Assembly (NCBI RefSeq): GCF_001426755.1 | Contig: NZ_LMFJ01000002.1 | Location: 410,038-474,037 of the forward strand | Origin: Aeromicrobium sp. Root495 | Lineage (GTDB): Bacteria; Actinomycetota; Actinomycetes; Propionibacteriales; Nocardioidaceae | DNA length: 64,000 nt | Direction of reading: 5' to 3' | Part shown: piece after piece, positions 52,521 to 61,514 of the stretch | Layout: each line of letters opens with the position of its first letter | Position numbering within the stretch: the first letter of the stretch is position 1 | The notes under the pieces: generated by a model | What the model was told of the DNA's origin: nothing | Databases searched by the model: none | The model's input: the letters and a program-made list of their open reading frames with translations, nothing else | Made by a program: the position numbers and the translations under genes

Positions 52521-53209
52521 GGAGGCGTCTCGCGCAGGACGTAGCCCACGCCCCGCACGGTGTGCAGCAGCCGGTCCTCACCCTCCGCCTCGAGCTTGCG
52601 CCGGACGTAGCCGACGTAGACCTCGAGCGAGTTGGCCGTGGTGGGGAAGTCGAAGCCCCAGACCTCCTCGAGGATGAACGAGCGCTCCAGCACGCGCTTG
52701 GGGCGCTGCATGAACAGCTCGAGCAGGGCGAACTCGGTGCGCGTCAGCGAGATGGCGCGCTGGCCGCGGCTGACGTCGCGGGTGACGGGGTCGAGCGTGA
52801 GGTCGGAGAAGACGAGCGGCTCCTCGTCGTCCTCGCCGTCCATGCGACGAGCGGTGCGGCGCAGCAGCGCGCGTACGCGGGCCAGGAGCTCGTCGAGCGC
52901 GAACGGCTTGGTGAGGTAGTCGTCGGCCCCGGCGTCGAGGCCGTCGACGCGGTCGGTCACGGCGTCGCGCGCGGTGAGCACGAGGATGGGCACGTCGTTC
53001 CCCGCGCTCCGGAGCGCGCGGGTGGCCTCGAGGCCGTCGAGCCGCGGCATCATGACGTCCATGATGATGACGTCGGGCGACGTCGCCGGCACCCGCGCGA
53101 GGGCCTCGGCGCCGTCGGAGGCGAGCTCGACGGAGTAGCCGTTGAACTCCAGGGACCTGCGGAGCGAGTCGCGCACGGCGCGGTCATCGTCGACGACGAG
53201 GATCTTCAT
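52517..53209 (-). CDS. mprA: Response regulator, OmpR/MprA-like
   Basis: 230 residues from ATG 53209. Receiver domain [14 protein letters not shown], phosphoacceptor Asp 51 (IIMDVMMP), Lys 101 in LTKPF. The winged-helix OmpR domain (about 130-230) ends [31 protein letters not shown]. It activates or represses promoters after phosphorylation by the partner kinase. First gene of the mprA-mprB-pepD-like run. The upstream region 53275-53355 contains three inverted-repeat blocks that could be its own binding sites. Confidence 0.9.
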   Translation of the reverse strand: MKILVVDDDRAVRDSLRRSLEFNGYSVELASDGAEALARVPATSPDVIIMDVMMPRLDGLEATRALRSAGNDVPILVLTARDAVTDRVDGLDAGADDYLTKPFALDELLARVRALLRRTARRMDGEDDEEPLVFSDLTLDPVTRDVSRGQRAISLTRTEFALLELFMQRPKRVLERSFILEEVWGFDFPTTANSLEVYVGYVRRKLEAEGEDRLLHTVRGVGYVLRETPP

Positions 53210-53274
53210 GGTGCCCAGTCTGCCCGCTCCGGCTGAGCAATGGCTGAGTCTCGGCCCGGCCGGACCCGTCCGGG

Positions 53275-53355
53275 GCGGTGAGCCTGTCACCTGACGCCCC
53301 CGCAGCGGTGAGCCTGTCACCGCTCCGACGTGCCGATGGGTGACACACTCACCGC
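53275..53355. repeat. Three GGTGA-n5-TCACC blocks upstream of the mprA-like gene
   Basis: GCGGTGAGCCTGTCACC occurs at 53275-53291 and 53305-53321, 30 bases apart. A third copy with 2 differences lies inverted at 53339-53355 (GCGGTGAGTGTGTCACC on the minus strand). Each is itself an inverted repeat with 5-base spacer. They fill the gap between the response regulator start and the fructosamine-kinase-like gene's end. Binding sites for a dimeric regulator or a short repeat array are both possible. Confidence 0.65.
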
Positions 53356-53385
53356 CCTGGGGACCCGGGCCGCGGAGGAGGCGGG

Positions 53386-54252
53386 TCAGGCGGAGAGGGC
53401 GGCCTGCGCGGCCGCTGCGGCACGGCTGCCGTACGAGCCGCCGAACAGCACGGCGTGCACGAGGAGCGGGTGCAGCTGGTGCAGCGGCACACGGTCCTGC
53501 CAGCCGTCGGCGAGGGGAGCGGCCTCGTCGTAGGCATCGATGACGCGCTGGAGGTGGGGCAGCCCGAAGAGCGACAGCATGGCGAGGTCGGTCTCGCGGT
53601 GACCACCGTGCGCAGCGGGGTCGATGACCCAGGCGGTGTGGTTGGTCCCCCACACGACGTTGCCCGACCAGAGGTCGCCGTGCAGGCGCGCCGGCGGCTC
53701 CGCCGGTCCGGCCAGCTCGTGGATGCGGCGCATGGCCTGCTCGATGACGGCTGCCTCGTCGGAGGTGAGTGCGCCTCGGTCGACTCCGGCGCGGACGTAC
53801 GGCATGACCCGGCGCGACGCGAAGAACTCGGGCCACGTGGGCAGGGGCCGGTTGGGCAGCGGCGCGAGGCCGATGAAGCCGTCGACGTCGAGCCCGAACG
53901 TGTCGGCGCCCGCCGCGTGGGTGGCGGCGAGAGCCCGTCCCAGACGCTCGGCAGAGTCGCCCGAGGGCTTCTCGGACTCCACCCAGGCCAGGATGATGCA
54001 GTCGTCCGCGACGGACAGCACCTCGGGCACGGGAGCGCCGCCGGCCTCGGCGAGCCAGCGCAGGCCCGCGGCCTCGCGCTGGAAGAAGCCCGTGGGCGGG
54101 TGCGGCCTGGTCTTGATGACGGCGTTGCGACCGTCGGTGAGGCGCAGACGGGTGGTGGTGCAGATGTCGCCGCCGGCGACGGGCGTCGTGGAGATGACGC
54201 CGTGGCCCAGCAGCGTCTCCGCGCGGTGCGCGGTTCCTGTCATGCGAGCCAT
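53386..54252 (-). CDS. Fructosamine kinase family protein
   Basis: 288 residues from ATG 54252 (ATG 54243 also possible). Phosphotransferase-like fold of the APH/FN3K family: [26 protein letters not shown], catalytic loop [12 protein letters not shown], and [17 protein letters not shown] supplying the metal-binding Asp. Bacterial members phosphorylate fructosamines or ribulosamines formed by glycation, starting deglycation repair. The low-molecular-weight phosphatase gene lies next to it on the same strand, an association that is frequent for these kinases; 10 bases separate them. Confidence 0.9.
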   Translation of the reverse strand: MARMTGTAHRAETLLGHGVISTTPVAGGDICTTTRLRLTDGRNAVIKTRPHPPTGFFQREAAGLRWLAEAGGAPVPEVLSVADDCIILAWVESEKPSGDSAERLGRALAATHAAGADTFGLDVDGFIGLAPLPNRPLPTWPEFFASRRVMPYVRAGVDRGALTSDEAAVIEQAMRRIHELAGPAEPPARLHGDLWSGNVVWGTNHTAWVIDPAAHGGHRETDLAMLSLFGLPHLQRVIDAYDEAAPLADGWQDRVPLHQLHPLLVHAVLFGGSYGSRAAAAAQAALSA

Positions 54253-54262
54253 GGACTCGACG

Positions 54263-54766
54263 TTACCGCGCGTACCGGTCGCGCAGGTCCGGCAGCCGCT
54301 CGAGGAGGACGTCGACGGTCCGCTCGACCATCGCGAGCACGTGCTGGAAGCCCTCGTCGCCGCCGTACCAGGGGTCGGGGACCTCGTCGTCACCCTCGCC
54401 GGACTCCGGGTCGAAGGAGCGGAAGAGCACGGCCCGGCCGGCCGCCGCCACCGTGGGTGCCTGCTCGACCATGTCGGCGAGGTTGCTGTGGTCCATCGCG
54501 AGCATCAGGTCGGTCTCGGCGTAGGTGTCGACGGAGAACGTCCTGGCCCGGTGCCGGGTGGGGTCGTAGCCGGCGGCGCCCAGGGCCGCAGCGGCCCGGG
54601 GGTCCATGCTCTCGCCCTCGTGCCAGCCGCCGGTGCCCGACGACGTGACCACGACGTCGTCGATGCCGGCGTCCTGGAGGCGCGACTCGAGGACGACGTG
54701 GGCCATGGGCGAGCGACAGATGTTGCCCAGGCACACCAGCTCGACGCCCCAGGGAGAGCTCGTCAT
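54263..54766 (-). CDS. Low-molecular-weight protein-tyrosine phosphatase family
   Basis: 167 residues from ATG 54766, overlapping the preceding gene's stop. The P-loop is CLGNICRSP (Cys 12, Arg 18, Ser 19), close to the N-terminus as usual, and the general acid Asp is in DPWYGGDEGFQ. Possible substrates are phosphotyrosine proteins, phosphoarginine or ketosamine phosphates. Its position next to a fructosamine kinase gene agrees with the deglycation-related partnership reported for this pair in other bacteria; that role is inferred. Confidence 0.9.
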   Translation of the reverse strand: MTSSPWGVELVCLGNICRSPMAHVVLESRLQDAGIDDVVVTSSGTGGWHEGESMDPRAAAALGAAGYDPTRHRARTFSVDTYAETDLMLAMDHSNLADMVEQAPTVAAAGRAVLFRSFDPESGEGDDEVPDPWYGGDEGFQHVLAMVERTVDVLLERLPDLRDRYAR

Positions 54767-55149
54767 GCGGGGTTCTTGACGCCGCCACCCAGCAGGGCGT
54801 TGACGACCGAGATGACGACGGACGCGAGGACGGCCCAGCCGAAGCTCTCGATGTGGAACGCGACGTCGAGGGCGTCGGCGATCGTGGACGTGAGCAGCAG
54901 CAGGAGTGCGTTCACGACCAGGAGGAACAGGCCCAGCGTCAGCACGATGAAGGGGAGCGAGAGCAGCTTCACGACCGGTGCGATCCACAGGTTGATGGCG
55001 GCGAACACGGCCGAGATGACGGCGAGCGCGACGAGCTGCTCGGACATCGAGTCGGCGTCGCTGCCGATGGACATGTGCGTGCCGAGGAGCCAGGCGGCCA
55101 CGGACAGGGCCGCGGCGCTCAGGACCCACGAGGTCAGGAAGCGTGACAT
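54763..55149 (-). CDS. Phage-holin-family small membrane protein
   Basis: 128 residues, four hydrophobic segments (LSAAALSVAAWLLGTH, VALAVISAVFAAINLWI, LLSLPFIVLTLGLFLLVVNALLLLL, AVLASVVISVVNALLGGG). This is the 'phage holin family' / mycobacterial-type four-helix protein found widely in chromosomes, with no phage genes nearby. Role unknown. It overlaps the phosphatase start by 4 bases (ATGA), so the three genes 55149 to 53386 form one transcription unit. Confidence 0.85.
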   Translation of the reverse strand: MSRFLTSWVLSAAALSVAAWLLGTHMSIGSDADSMSEQLVALAVISAVFAAINLWIAPVVKLLSLPFIVLTLGLFLLVVNALLLLLTSTIADALDVAFHIESFGWAVLASVVISVVNALLGGGVKNPA

Positions 55150-55208
55150 GGGTCCAGTCTGCCGGATGCCCGGCAGTCGGGCGTGGTCCCGTGGAAGGCG
55201 TTCCAGCG

Positions 55209-56162
55209 CTACTGAGCGGGCGGGAGCGCCGGCTCCGGCGCCTCGACCCGGGCGGTCTGCGCCAGAACGATCCCGAGCAGGACGGCGGCCATGCCGGCGA
55301 GCTGGAGCGGGCTGAGGGCCTCCTCGAACCAGGCCCAGCCGACGGTGGCGGCCATGACGGGCTCGAACATCGCCACCACGCTCACGACGGTGGCGGGAAG
55401 GCCGCGCATCGCGAGCAGGAACAGGAAGAAGGGGACCACGGTGCCGAGCACGACGATCCAGAGCATCGGGATCCAGGCGGGGACGGAGTACTCGGAGAAC
55501 CGCCCGAGGAGGGAGGCGTCGGCGCCCAGCGCGTCGGCGGTCCACACGGGTCGGACGACGTTCATGACGACGGCGGCCACGGCGAACGACCACAGGATGT
55601 AGCGCAGGGGCTCGTCGGACACGGCATCGTCCTCGCCGAGCAGGAAGTAGGCGGCGAAGCACACCGCGGCGGCGAGGGCCATCACGACGCCGAAGCCGTC
55701 GAAGGCGAGGCCGTCCCAGACCTGGCTGACCACGGCGAGACCCACGAGCGTGAGCCCGAGCGCCGGCCAGACCCGGGAGTGCACGGCCTGGTGGCGGCCG
55801 AAGCGCACCCACAGCACCACCAGCACGGGACCCAGGTACTCGAGCAGGAGCGCGATCCCGAGCGGCAGGCGGTTGATCGCGATGTTGTACGTCCACTGCA
55901 GGCCGGCGATGCCGACCACGCCGAGCGCCAGGACCAGGACGAGCCGGCGACCCCGCGGGACCCGCAGGGCGGAGCGGTCCACGACGAGCGCCACGACCAC
56001 CAGGACGAGCAGTCCGGCCGTGATGCGCAGCGTCGTGAACGTGGCCGTGTCCGTGCCCGAGCGAAGGGGGACGCGGGACATCCCGGCGTTGAGCCCGAAG
56101 AGGGTCGCGGCGGTCAGCACGAGCACGTAGGCCAGCAACGGGCTCGTGGGTCTCAGGCGCAC
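55209..56162 (-). CDS. EamA-type (DMT) transporter, second copy
   Basis: 317 residues with ten helices in two EamA repeats (LAYVLVLTAATLFGLNAGMSR, ITAGLLVLVVVALVV, LEYLGPVLVVLWVRF, LAAAVCFAAYFLLGE, VSVVAMFEPVMAATVGWAWFEEALSP). Closest in pattern to RhtA-like amino-acid/drug exporters. Substrate unknown. It starts 32 bases from the divergent aminotransferase gene, so the two share a short promoter region. Confidence 0.9.
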   Translation of the reverse strand: MRLRPTSPLLAYVLVLTAATLFGLNAGMSRVPLRSGTDTATFTTLRITAGLLVLVVVALVVDRSALRVPRGRRLVLVLALGVVGIAGLQWTYNIAINRLPLGIALLLEYLGPVLVVLWVRFGRHQAVHSRVWPALGLTLVGLAVVSQVWDGLAFDGFGVVMALAAAVCFAAYFLLGEDDAVSDEPLRYILWSFAVAAVVMNVVRPVWTADALGADASLLGRFSEYSVPAWIPMLWIVVLGTVVPFFLFLLAMRGLPATVVSVVAMFEPVMAATVGWAWFEEALSPLQLAGMAAVLLGIVLAQTARVEAPEPALPPAQ

Positions 56163-56193
56163 CCGAGCATCCTCCCAGGGCTACCCTGCCGAC

Positions 56194-57255
56194 ATGGCCG
56201 CACCCGTCCCCCGCCCCGCGATCGATGCCGTCCCCGCCTACCGTCCCGGCCGCCCGGCATCCGACGACGCACTGAAGCTCTCGAGCAACGAGAACCCGTT
56301 CGGCCCGCTGCCGAGCGTCGCCGACGCGGCCGCCGCGGAGCTGCGCCGCATCAACCGCTACCCCGACGCCGGGATGACGCGGCTCTACGGCGCCCTCGAG
56401 CAGACGTCGGGCATCCCGGCCGACCGCTTCGCCGCAGGGACCGGGTCGGTGGCGGTCCTCTACGGGCTCCTGTCGGCCTACTGCTCGCCGGGCGACGAGG
56501 TGGTCTACGCCTGGCGCTCGTTCGAGGCCTACCCCATCGCCGTGGAGTTGAGCGGCGCCACCTCCGTCCGTGTCCCGCTGCGCGAGGACGGGACGCACGA
56601 CCTCGAGGCCATGGCGACCGCCGTCACGCCGCGGACCAAGGTCGTGCTGGTCTGCACCCCCAACAACCCGACCGGGCCGGTCGTGCGGCACGACGACCTG
56701 ATCGCCTTCCTGGACGGGGTGCCGGAGGACGTCGTCGTGGTGGTCGACGAGGCCTACGTGGAGTTCGTCCGCGACCCCGACGCGGCGCGCGGCCTCGACG
56801 TGGTGCTGGAGGAGCGACCCAACGTGGTGGTCCTGCGCACCTTCTCCAAGGCCTACGGCCTGGCCGGCCTGCGCGTGGGCTACCTGTGCGGTCCGGCCGC
56901 GATCGCCGAGGCGGTGCGCAAGACGACGCCGCCGTTCAGCGTCACCGACGTGGCGCAGGCCGCCGCCGTCGCGTCGCTCGCCGCCGTCGACGAGCTGGCC
57001 GAACGGGTCGACGCCGTGGTCTCGGAGCGGACGTCGATGCTGGCGGCGCTGCGGGCCCAGGGCTGGTCGGTGCCCGACAGCCAGGCCAACTTCGTGTGGC
57101 TGCCGCTGGGCGACGACGCGCTCGACTTCGCGGCCGCCGTCGACCCCATCTCGGTCCGGGCCTTCGCGGGTGAGGGCGTCCGGGTCACGGTCGGGGACCC
57201 GCAGGTCAACGCGCGCCTGGTCGAGGGCGCCGCACGCTGGATCACGGGGCGCTGA
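56194..57255 (+). CDS. HisC/Pat-type aminotransferase
   Basis: 353 residues from ATG 56194. Fold type I PLP enzyme: LKLSSNENPFGPLPSV, GTGSVAVLYGLLSAYC, VCTPNNPTGPVV, DEAYVEFV, PLP Lys 219 in TFSKAYGLAGLRVGY. HisC proteins convert imidazole acetol phosphate and glutamate to histidinol phosphate; the Pat branch prefers phenylalanine/tyrosine. No his genes are near, and mycobacterial hisC2-like genes are aromatic aminotransferases, so aromatic use is at least as likely. Confidence 0.9.
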   Translation: MAAPVPRPAIDAVPAYRPGRPASDDALKLSSNENPFGPLPSVADAAAAELRRINRYPDAGMTRLYGALEQTSGIPADRFAAGTGSVAVLYGLLSAYCSPGDEVVYAWRSFEAYPIAVELSGATSVRVPLREDGTHDLEAMATAVTPRTKVVLVCTPNNPTGPVVRHDDLIAFLDGVPEDVVVVVDEAYVEFVRDPDAARGLDVVLEERPNVVVLRTFSKAYGLAGLRVGYLCGPAAIAEAVRKTTPPFSVTDVAQAAAVASLAAVDELAERVDAVVSERTSMLAALRAQGWSVPDSQANFVWLPLGDDALDFAAAVDPISVRAFAGEGVRVTVGDPQVNARLVEGAARWITGR

Positions 57256-57387
57256 GCGGTTACCGTGGACCCAGGTGTGACACCCGTCACCCCCGTGTGA
57301 GTCGGCCGGACCCGCCACCCCTGGGTCCCACGGCTCGCAGCTTCGCCTCCGCCTCGGTGATCCCGGGCCGGCAGACCGAGGAGCTCC

Positions 57388-58521
57388 ATGAGCGATCCCG
57401 CAGTCCACGCACCCGTCCTCCAGCTGCTCACGCCTGAGGGGGAGCGCAGCGCGTCCGCCGGGCAGGACCCGGCCATCCGCTTCGACGGCGACGACGACAC
57501 CGTCCGCGCGCTCTACCGCGACCTCCTGCTCGTCCGCCGCATCGACACCGAGGCCCACGCGCTGCAGCGCCACGGTGAGCTCGGGCTCTGGGCCCCGTGC
57601 CTGGGTCAGGAGGCGGCACAGGTCGGCTCCGGACGGGCCCTCTCGCCCCAGGACTTCGCGTTCCCCACGTACCGCGAGCACGGCGTCGCCTGGTGCCGCG
57701 GCATCGACCCGGCCCGCCTGCTCGGACTCTTCCGCGGCGTCGAGCTCGGCGGCTGGGACCCGGCCGAGACGGGCTTCGGCCTCTACAGCATCGTCATTGG
57801 CGCGCAGACGTTGCACGCCGTGGGCTACGGCCTCGGACTCACCATGGACGGCGTCGTGGGTCACGACGCCGCCGCCGGCACCGAGGGCACGGACGCCGCC
57901 GTCATCGCCTACTTCGGTGACGGCGCCACGAGCCAGGGCGACGTCAACGAGGCGTTCGTCTGGGCGGCCTCGTTCCAAGCGCCGGTCGTCTTCTTCTGCC
58001 AGAACAACCAGTACGCCATCTCGGTGCCGCTCGAGCGTCAGACCCGCGTGCCGCTCGCGCAGCGCGCCCAGGGCTTCGGCTTCCCCGGGGTGAGGGTCGA
58101 CGGCAACGACGTCCTCGCCGTCCAGGCCGTCACCGAGTGGGCGCTCGACCGGGCCCGCTCCGGCCAGGGCCCCGTCCTCATCGAGGCGGTCACGTTCCGG
58201 ATGGGAGCCCACACCACGTCCGACGACCCCTCGCGCTACCGCGAGCAGGCCGAGACCGACGAGTGGAAGGCCAAGGACCCGCTCCTGCGGGTCGAGCGAT
58301 ACCTGCGGTCGGTCGGCACCGACGACGCGTTCTTCACCGACCTCGACGCCGATGCCGAGGCGCTCGGCGAGCACCTGCGCTCCGTGTGCCGCGCGATGCC
58401 CGATCCCGACCTCGCCGCGATGTTCGACGTCGTGCACGCCGAGATCACGCCCGAGCTGGCGGCCCAGAAGGCCGAGCTGCTCGCCTACCGGGCGGGCTTC
58501 GAGCCGGAGGTGGCCCGATGA
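57388..58521 (+). CDS. bkdA: 2-oxoacid dehydrogenase E1 alpha (branched-chain/pyruvate type)
   Basis: 377 residues. The thiamine diphosphate motif GDG..N is GDGATSQGDVNEAFVWAA..NNQ (about 176-206). LWAPCLGQEAAQVGSGRAL and FPTYREHGVAW are typical of E1 alpha of the heterotetrameric complex. EAVTFRMGAHTTSDDPSRYR carries the phosphorylation-loop region of eukaryotic homologues. It decarboxylates a 2-oxoacid and passes the acyl group to E2. Branched-chain specificity is likely by resemblance to mycobacterial bkdA; databases may label it pdhA. First of three genes. Confidence 0.88.
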   Translation: MSDPAVHAPVLQLLTPEGERSASAGQDPAIRFDGDDDTVRALYRDLLLVRRIDTEAHALQRHGELGLWAPCLGQEAAQVGSGRALSPQDFAFPTYREHGVAWCRGIDPARLLGLFRGVELGGWDPAETGFGLYSIVIGAQTLHAVGYGLGLTMDGVVGHDAAAGTEGTDAAVIAYFGDGATSQGDVNEAFVWAASFQAPVVFFCQNNQYAISVPLERQTRVPLAQRAQGFGFPGVRVDGNDVLAVQAVTEWALDRARSGQGPVLIEAVTFRMGAHTTSDDPSRYREQAETDEWKAKDPLLRVERYLRSVGTDDAFFTDLDADAEALGEHLRSVCRAMPDPDLAAMFDVVHAEITPELAAQKAELLAYRAGFEPEVAR

Positions 58522-59492
58522 GCACGCGCACCCTGAGCATCGCCAAGGCGGTCAACGCCGGCCTCCGCGCCGCGATGGAGCACGACGAGAAGGTCCTCGT
58601 GATGGGCGAGGACGTCGGCCGTCTCGGCGGCGTCTTCCGCGTCACCGACGGTCTCCAGAAAGACTTCGGCGAGCACCGGGTCATCGACACCCCGCTCGGC
58701 GAGTCCGGCATCGTCGGCGCCGCCGTGGGCCTCACGTTCCGGGGCTACCGCCCCGTCGTGGAGATCCAGTTCGACGGGTTCGTCTACCCCGCCTACGACC
58801 AGATCGTCAGCCAGGTGGCCCGTCTCCACGCCCGCAGTGGTGGCCTCGTCACCATGCCGGTCGTCATCCGCATCCCGTTCGGCGGTGGCATCGGCGCGGT
58901 GGAGCACCACTCCGAGAGCCCCGAGGCGCAGTTCGCGCTCACCGCCGGGCTCAAGGTGGTCTCACCGTCCAACGCCCACGACGCCTTCTGGATGATCCAG
59001 CAGGCGGTGGCCTCCGACGACCCGATCGTCTTCATGGAGCCCAAGCGGCGGTACTGGGAGAACGGCGAGGTGGGCGACGAGCCCCATCCGCTCCACGCCT
59101 CGCGCGTGCTCCGCCGCGGCTCGCACGCCACCCTCGTGACCTACGGACCCATGGTCCGCACGTGCCTCGACGCGGCCCAGGCTGCCGCCGCCGACGGCAT
59201 CCAGCTCGACGTCATCGACCTCCGCACTCTCTCCCCGCTCGACCTCGTGCCGGTGCTGGAGTCCGTGCGTCGCACCGGTCGCCTCGTCGTGGTGCACGAG
59301 GCCGCGCGCACGCTCGGCCTGGCCGCGGAGGTGGCCACCCGGGTGCAGGAGGAGTGCTTCCACTCCCTCGAGGCCCCGGTGCTGCGCGTCACGGGCTACG
59401 ACGTCCCCTATCCGCCGAGCCGCGTCGAGGAGGAGTACCTGCCGGACCTCGACCGGGTGCTCGACGCCGTCGACCGCTCGCTGGCGTTCTGA
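58518..59492 (+). CDS. bkdB: 2-oxoacid dehydrogenase E1 beta
   Basis: 324 residues from ATG 58518, sharing bases with the E1 alpha stop (ATGA). Transketolase-like central domain: VLVMGEDVGRLGGVFRVTDGL, DTPLGESGIVGAAVGL, FDGFVYPAYDQIVSQVA, GGGIGAVEHHSESPEA. C-terminal domain: VTYGPMVRTCLDAA and DLRTLSPLD. It builds the E1 alpha2-beta2 tetramer and binds the pyrimidine side of thiamine diphosphate. Intact, of normal length. Confidence 0.92.
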   Translation: MSTRTLSIAKAVNAGLRAAMEHDEKVLVMGEDVGRLGGVFRVTDGLQKDFGEHRVIDTPLGESGIVGAAVGLTFRGYRPVVEIQFDGFVYPAYDQIVSQVARLHARSGGLVTMPVVIRIPFGGGIGAVEHHSESPEAQFALTAGLKVVSPSNAHDAFWMIQQAVASDDPIVFMEPKRRYWENGEVGDEPHPLHASRVLRRGSHATLVTYGPMVRTCLDAAQAAAADGIQLDVIDLRTLSPLDLVPVLESVRRTGRLVVVHEAARTLGLAAEVATRVQEECFHSLEAPVLRVTGYDVPYPPSRVEEEYLPDLDRVLDAVDRSLAF

Positions 59493-59502
59493 GGAGGCGG
59501 AG

Positions 59503-60840
59503 ATGAACGCGAGCACCTTCAACCTCCCCGACGTCGGAGAAGGCCTCACCGAGGCAGAGGTCGTCACGTGGCGCGTGGCCGAGGGCGACGTCGTCAAGGT
59601 CAACGACGTCCTCGTCGACATCGAGACGGCCAAGTCCATCGTCGAGCTGCCGAGCCCCTTCGCGGGGACCGTCACCGGCCTCCTCGTGGGCGAGGGCGAG
59701 ACCGTGCCGGTGGGAACACCCATCATCACGATCGGCGCCGCGTCGCCGGCTGCCCCTCCACAGGACCAGGACCCGCCGTTCGAAGCTCCTGCAGAGACCC
59801 GCCAGCCCGTCCTCGTGGGCTACGGGCCCCGGTCCGGCGCCACCACGCGCCGACGCAAGAAGTCGGCCTCACCGGTCGAGCCCGTCGAGGCCCTTCGACA
59901 GTCGCCCCCAGACGCTTCGGTCCCGGGAGGAACCTCCCAGGGGGCGAGCGCGGCTCAGGGAGCGAACGGCGTGCGGGTGCTGGCGAAGCCGCCGGTCCGC
60001 AAGCTCGCGAAGGACCTCGGCGTCGACCTGGCGTCCGTCCCGGCCGCGGGGCCCATCGTCACGCGGGCCGAGGTGGAGGCCTTCGCCCGCGGCGCCCAGC
60101 CGCAGGCGGCACCCACGCCCACGTCTGCTCCTTCCGTCGAGGGAGACGTCCGCGTCCCCGTCAAGGGCGTCCGCAAGGCCACCGCCGAGGCCATGGTGGC
60201 CTCGGCCTTCACCGCGCCCCACGTCACGGAGTGGGTCACGGTCGACGTCTCCCGGACCGTGGAGCTCGTGGACCGGCTCAAGGCCGACCGTCGCTTCGCC
60301 GACGTCAAGGTCACGCCGACGCTCCTCGTGGCGCGGGCCGTGTGCCTCGCGCTGCGTCGCACGCCCCAGCTCAACGCGTCGTGGGACGAGGCGGCCCAGG
60401 AGATCGTGCTGCGAGCCGGGGTGAACCTCGGCGTCGCGGCGGCCACCGAGCGCGGCCTCGTGGTCCCGGTGGTGCCGGCAGCGGACCGCATGAGCCTGGC
60501 CGACCTCGGCACGGCGCTGGGCGAGCTCACCCGCACCGCGCGCGAGGGCCGCACGCAGCCGGCGCAGATGAGCGGCGGCACGTTCACCCTCACCAACGTC
60601 GGCGTCTTCGGCGTCGACGGCGGGACGCCCATCCTCAACCCGGGCCAGTCGGGGATCCTCGCGGTCGGGGCCATCGCCCGTCGGCCGTGGGTGGACGAGA
60701 ACGACGTCGTGGTCCCGCGCTGGGTCACCACGTTGTCGGTGAGCTTCGACCACCGCGTGGCCGACGGCGAGCAGGGCTCGCGGTTCCTCGCCGACGTCGC
60801 GGCGATGCTCCACGACCCGGCCCTGGCGCTCACCTTCTGA
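59503..60840 (+). CDS. bkdC: Dihydrolipoyl acyltransferase E2
   Basis: 445 residues, ATG 59503 after GGAGGCGGAG. One lipoyl domain: FNLPDVGEGLTEAEV to DIETAKSIVE (lipoate on Lys 44). An Ala/Pro-rich linker runs about 85-150. The E1/E3-binding domain is VLAKPPVRKLAKDLGVDLASV (about 158-195). The catalytic domain ends SFDHRVADGEQG (His about 417). It transfers acyl from E1 to CoA. The linker carries a nested palindrome at 59902-59947. No E3 gene follows, so lipoamide dehydrogenase must be elsewhere. Confidence 0.9.
   Translation: MNASTFNLPDVGEGLTEAEVVTWRVAEGDVVKVNDVLVDIETAKSIVELPSPFAGTVTGLLVGEGETVPVGTPIITIGAASPAAPPQDQDPPFEAPAETRQPVLVGYGPRSGATTRRRKKSASPVEPVEALRQSPPDASVPGGTSQGASAAQGANGVRVLAKPPVRKLAKDLGVDLASVPAAGPIVTRAEVEAFARGAQPQAAPTPTSAPSVEGDVRVPVKGVRKATAEAMVASAFTAPHVTEWVTVDVSRTVELVDRLKADRRFADVKVTPTLLVARAVCLALRRTPQLNASWDEAAQEIVLRAGVNLGVAAATERGLVVPVVPAADRMSLADLGTALGELTRTAREGRTQPAQMSGGTFTLTNVGVFGVDGGTPILNPGQSGILAVGAIARRPWVDENDVVVPRWVTTLSVSFDHRVADGEQGSRFLADVAAMLHDPALALTF
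59902..59947. repeat. Nested palindrome in the E2 linker coding sequence
   Basis: TCGCCCCC (59902-59909) pairs with GGGGGCGA (59940-59947), and inside it GGGAGG-AA-CCTCCC (59925-59938) folds again. It encodes the flexible linker stretch between the lipoyl and subunit-binding domains and keeps the frame. It resembles the atuA case, a palindromic element inside a tolerant linker; weaker evidence because the arms are short. Confidence 0.5.
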
Positions 60841-60862
60841 GCACCGGCACCGCGGGTGGGCG

Positions 60863-61462
60863 TCAGGACAGGCGCTCGCCCGCGGTGACCGACGACCCGA
60901 TCGTGTTGCCCGGAGCAGCGAGCGGGCAGCGCCAGCGGTCGTCGTACCGGCACGAGGGGTGGTACGCGAAGTTGAGGTCGAGGACGAGCTCGTCGTCAGT
61001 GCCCCCGAGCCACGAGCCCTTGGCCGTGTCGAGCACGTAGCGGCCCGCGCCGTAGCTCTCGCGTCCGCTCGTGCCGTCCTTGATCGGCACGAAGAGCCCA
61101 CCGGCGTACTGGTGCATGCGCCAGACGTCGAGACCCTCGCCCTCGGGCAGCGTCGCGCGCCCGACGCGCCGCATCACCAGCGATCCGTCGTCCCCTGTGT
61201 CCAGGACCCGTTCGTCGTCCTCGGCGGCAACGACGGGCACCACGAGCCGCCAGTCGGTGTCGTAGGGCCAGTACGGCAGGCCCGTCTCCCGCAGCGGGTC
61301 ACGCGCCGGGAGGGGCGACTGCGGGTGGGTGCGGAACAGCTCGTCGCGGCCTGATCGCCAGCGGGCATGGGCCCGGTCATGATCGGCGTCGGCGCGCACT
61401 GCGGCGTAGAGGTCCGCGACGCGGAGCCGCCAGTCGACGAGGGAGGCTTCCATGGCCGTCAC
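60863..61462 (-). CDS. DUF1684 domain protein
   Basis: 199 residues from GTG 61462; ATG 61453 (MEASLVDWRL) is the alternative, neither with a convincing ribosome-binding site. GRYVLDTAKGSW, VLDLNFAYHPSCRYDDRWRCPLAAPGNTI is the family signature. DUF1684 proteins are cytoplasmic and of unknown function. The N-terminal half (RSGRDELFRTHPQSPL) is the usual DUF1684 opening. Convergent with the E2 gene, so not part of that operon. Confidence 0.85.
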   Translation of the reverse strand: MTAMEASLVDWRLRVADLYAAVRADADHDRAHARWRSGRDELFRTHPQSPLPARDPLRETGLPYWPYDTDWRLVVPVVAAEDDERVLDTGDDGSLVMRRVGRATLPEGEGLDVWRMHQYAGGLFVPIKDGTSGRESYGAGRYVLDTAKGSWLGGTDDELVLDLNFAYHPSCRYDDRWRCPLAAPGNTIGSSVTAGERLS

Positions 61463-61514
61463 GCTGCCACATCCTGGGGCGGTCCGCCGGAGGCCCCGGT
61501 CCTAGACTGACGAG

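Noticed and set aside
54763-55149. Prophage remnant, because of the holin-family protein
   Set aside because: This family is widespread in chromosomes, and no lysin, integrase, capsid or tail gene is near.
57256-57387. Riboswitch or leader RNA before the E1 alpha gene
   Set aside because: The gap has only a short GTGAC/GTCAC palindrome near its start; not enough to support a structured RNA.
55150-58437. Minus-strand open frame upstream of the small membrane protein
   Set aside because: An antisense shadow of the 2-oxoacid dehydrogenase E1 alpha and aminotransferase genes; only its last 128 codons (54763-55149) form a real gene.
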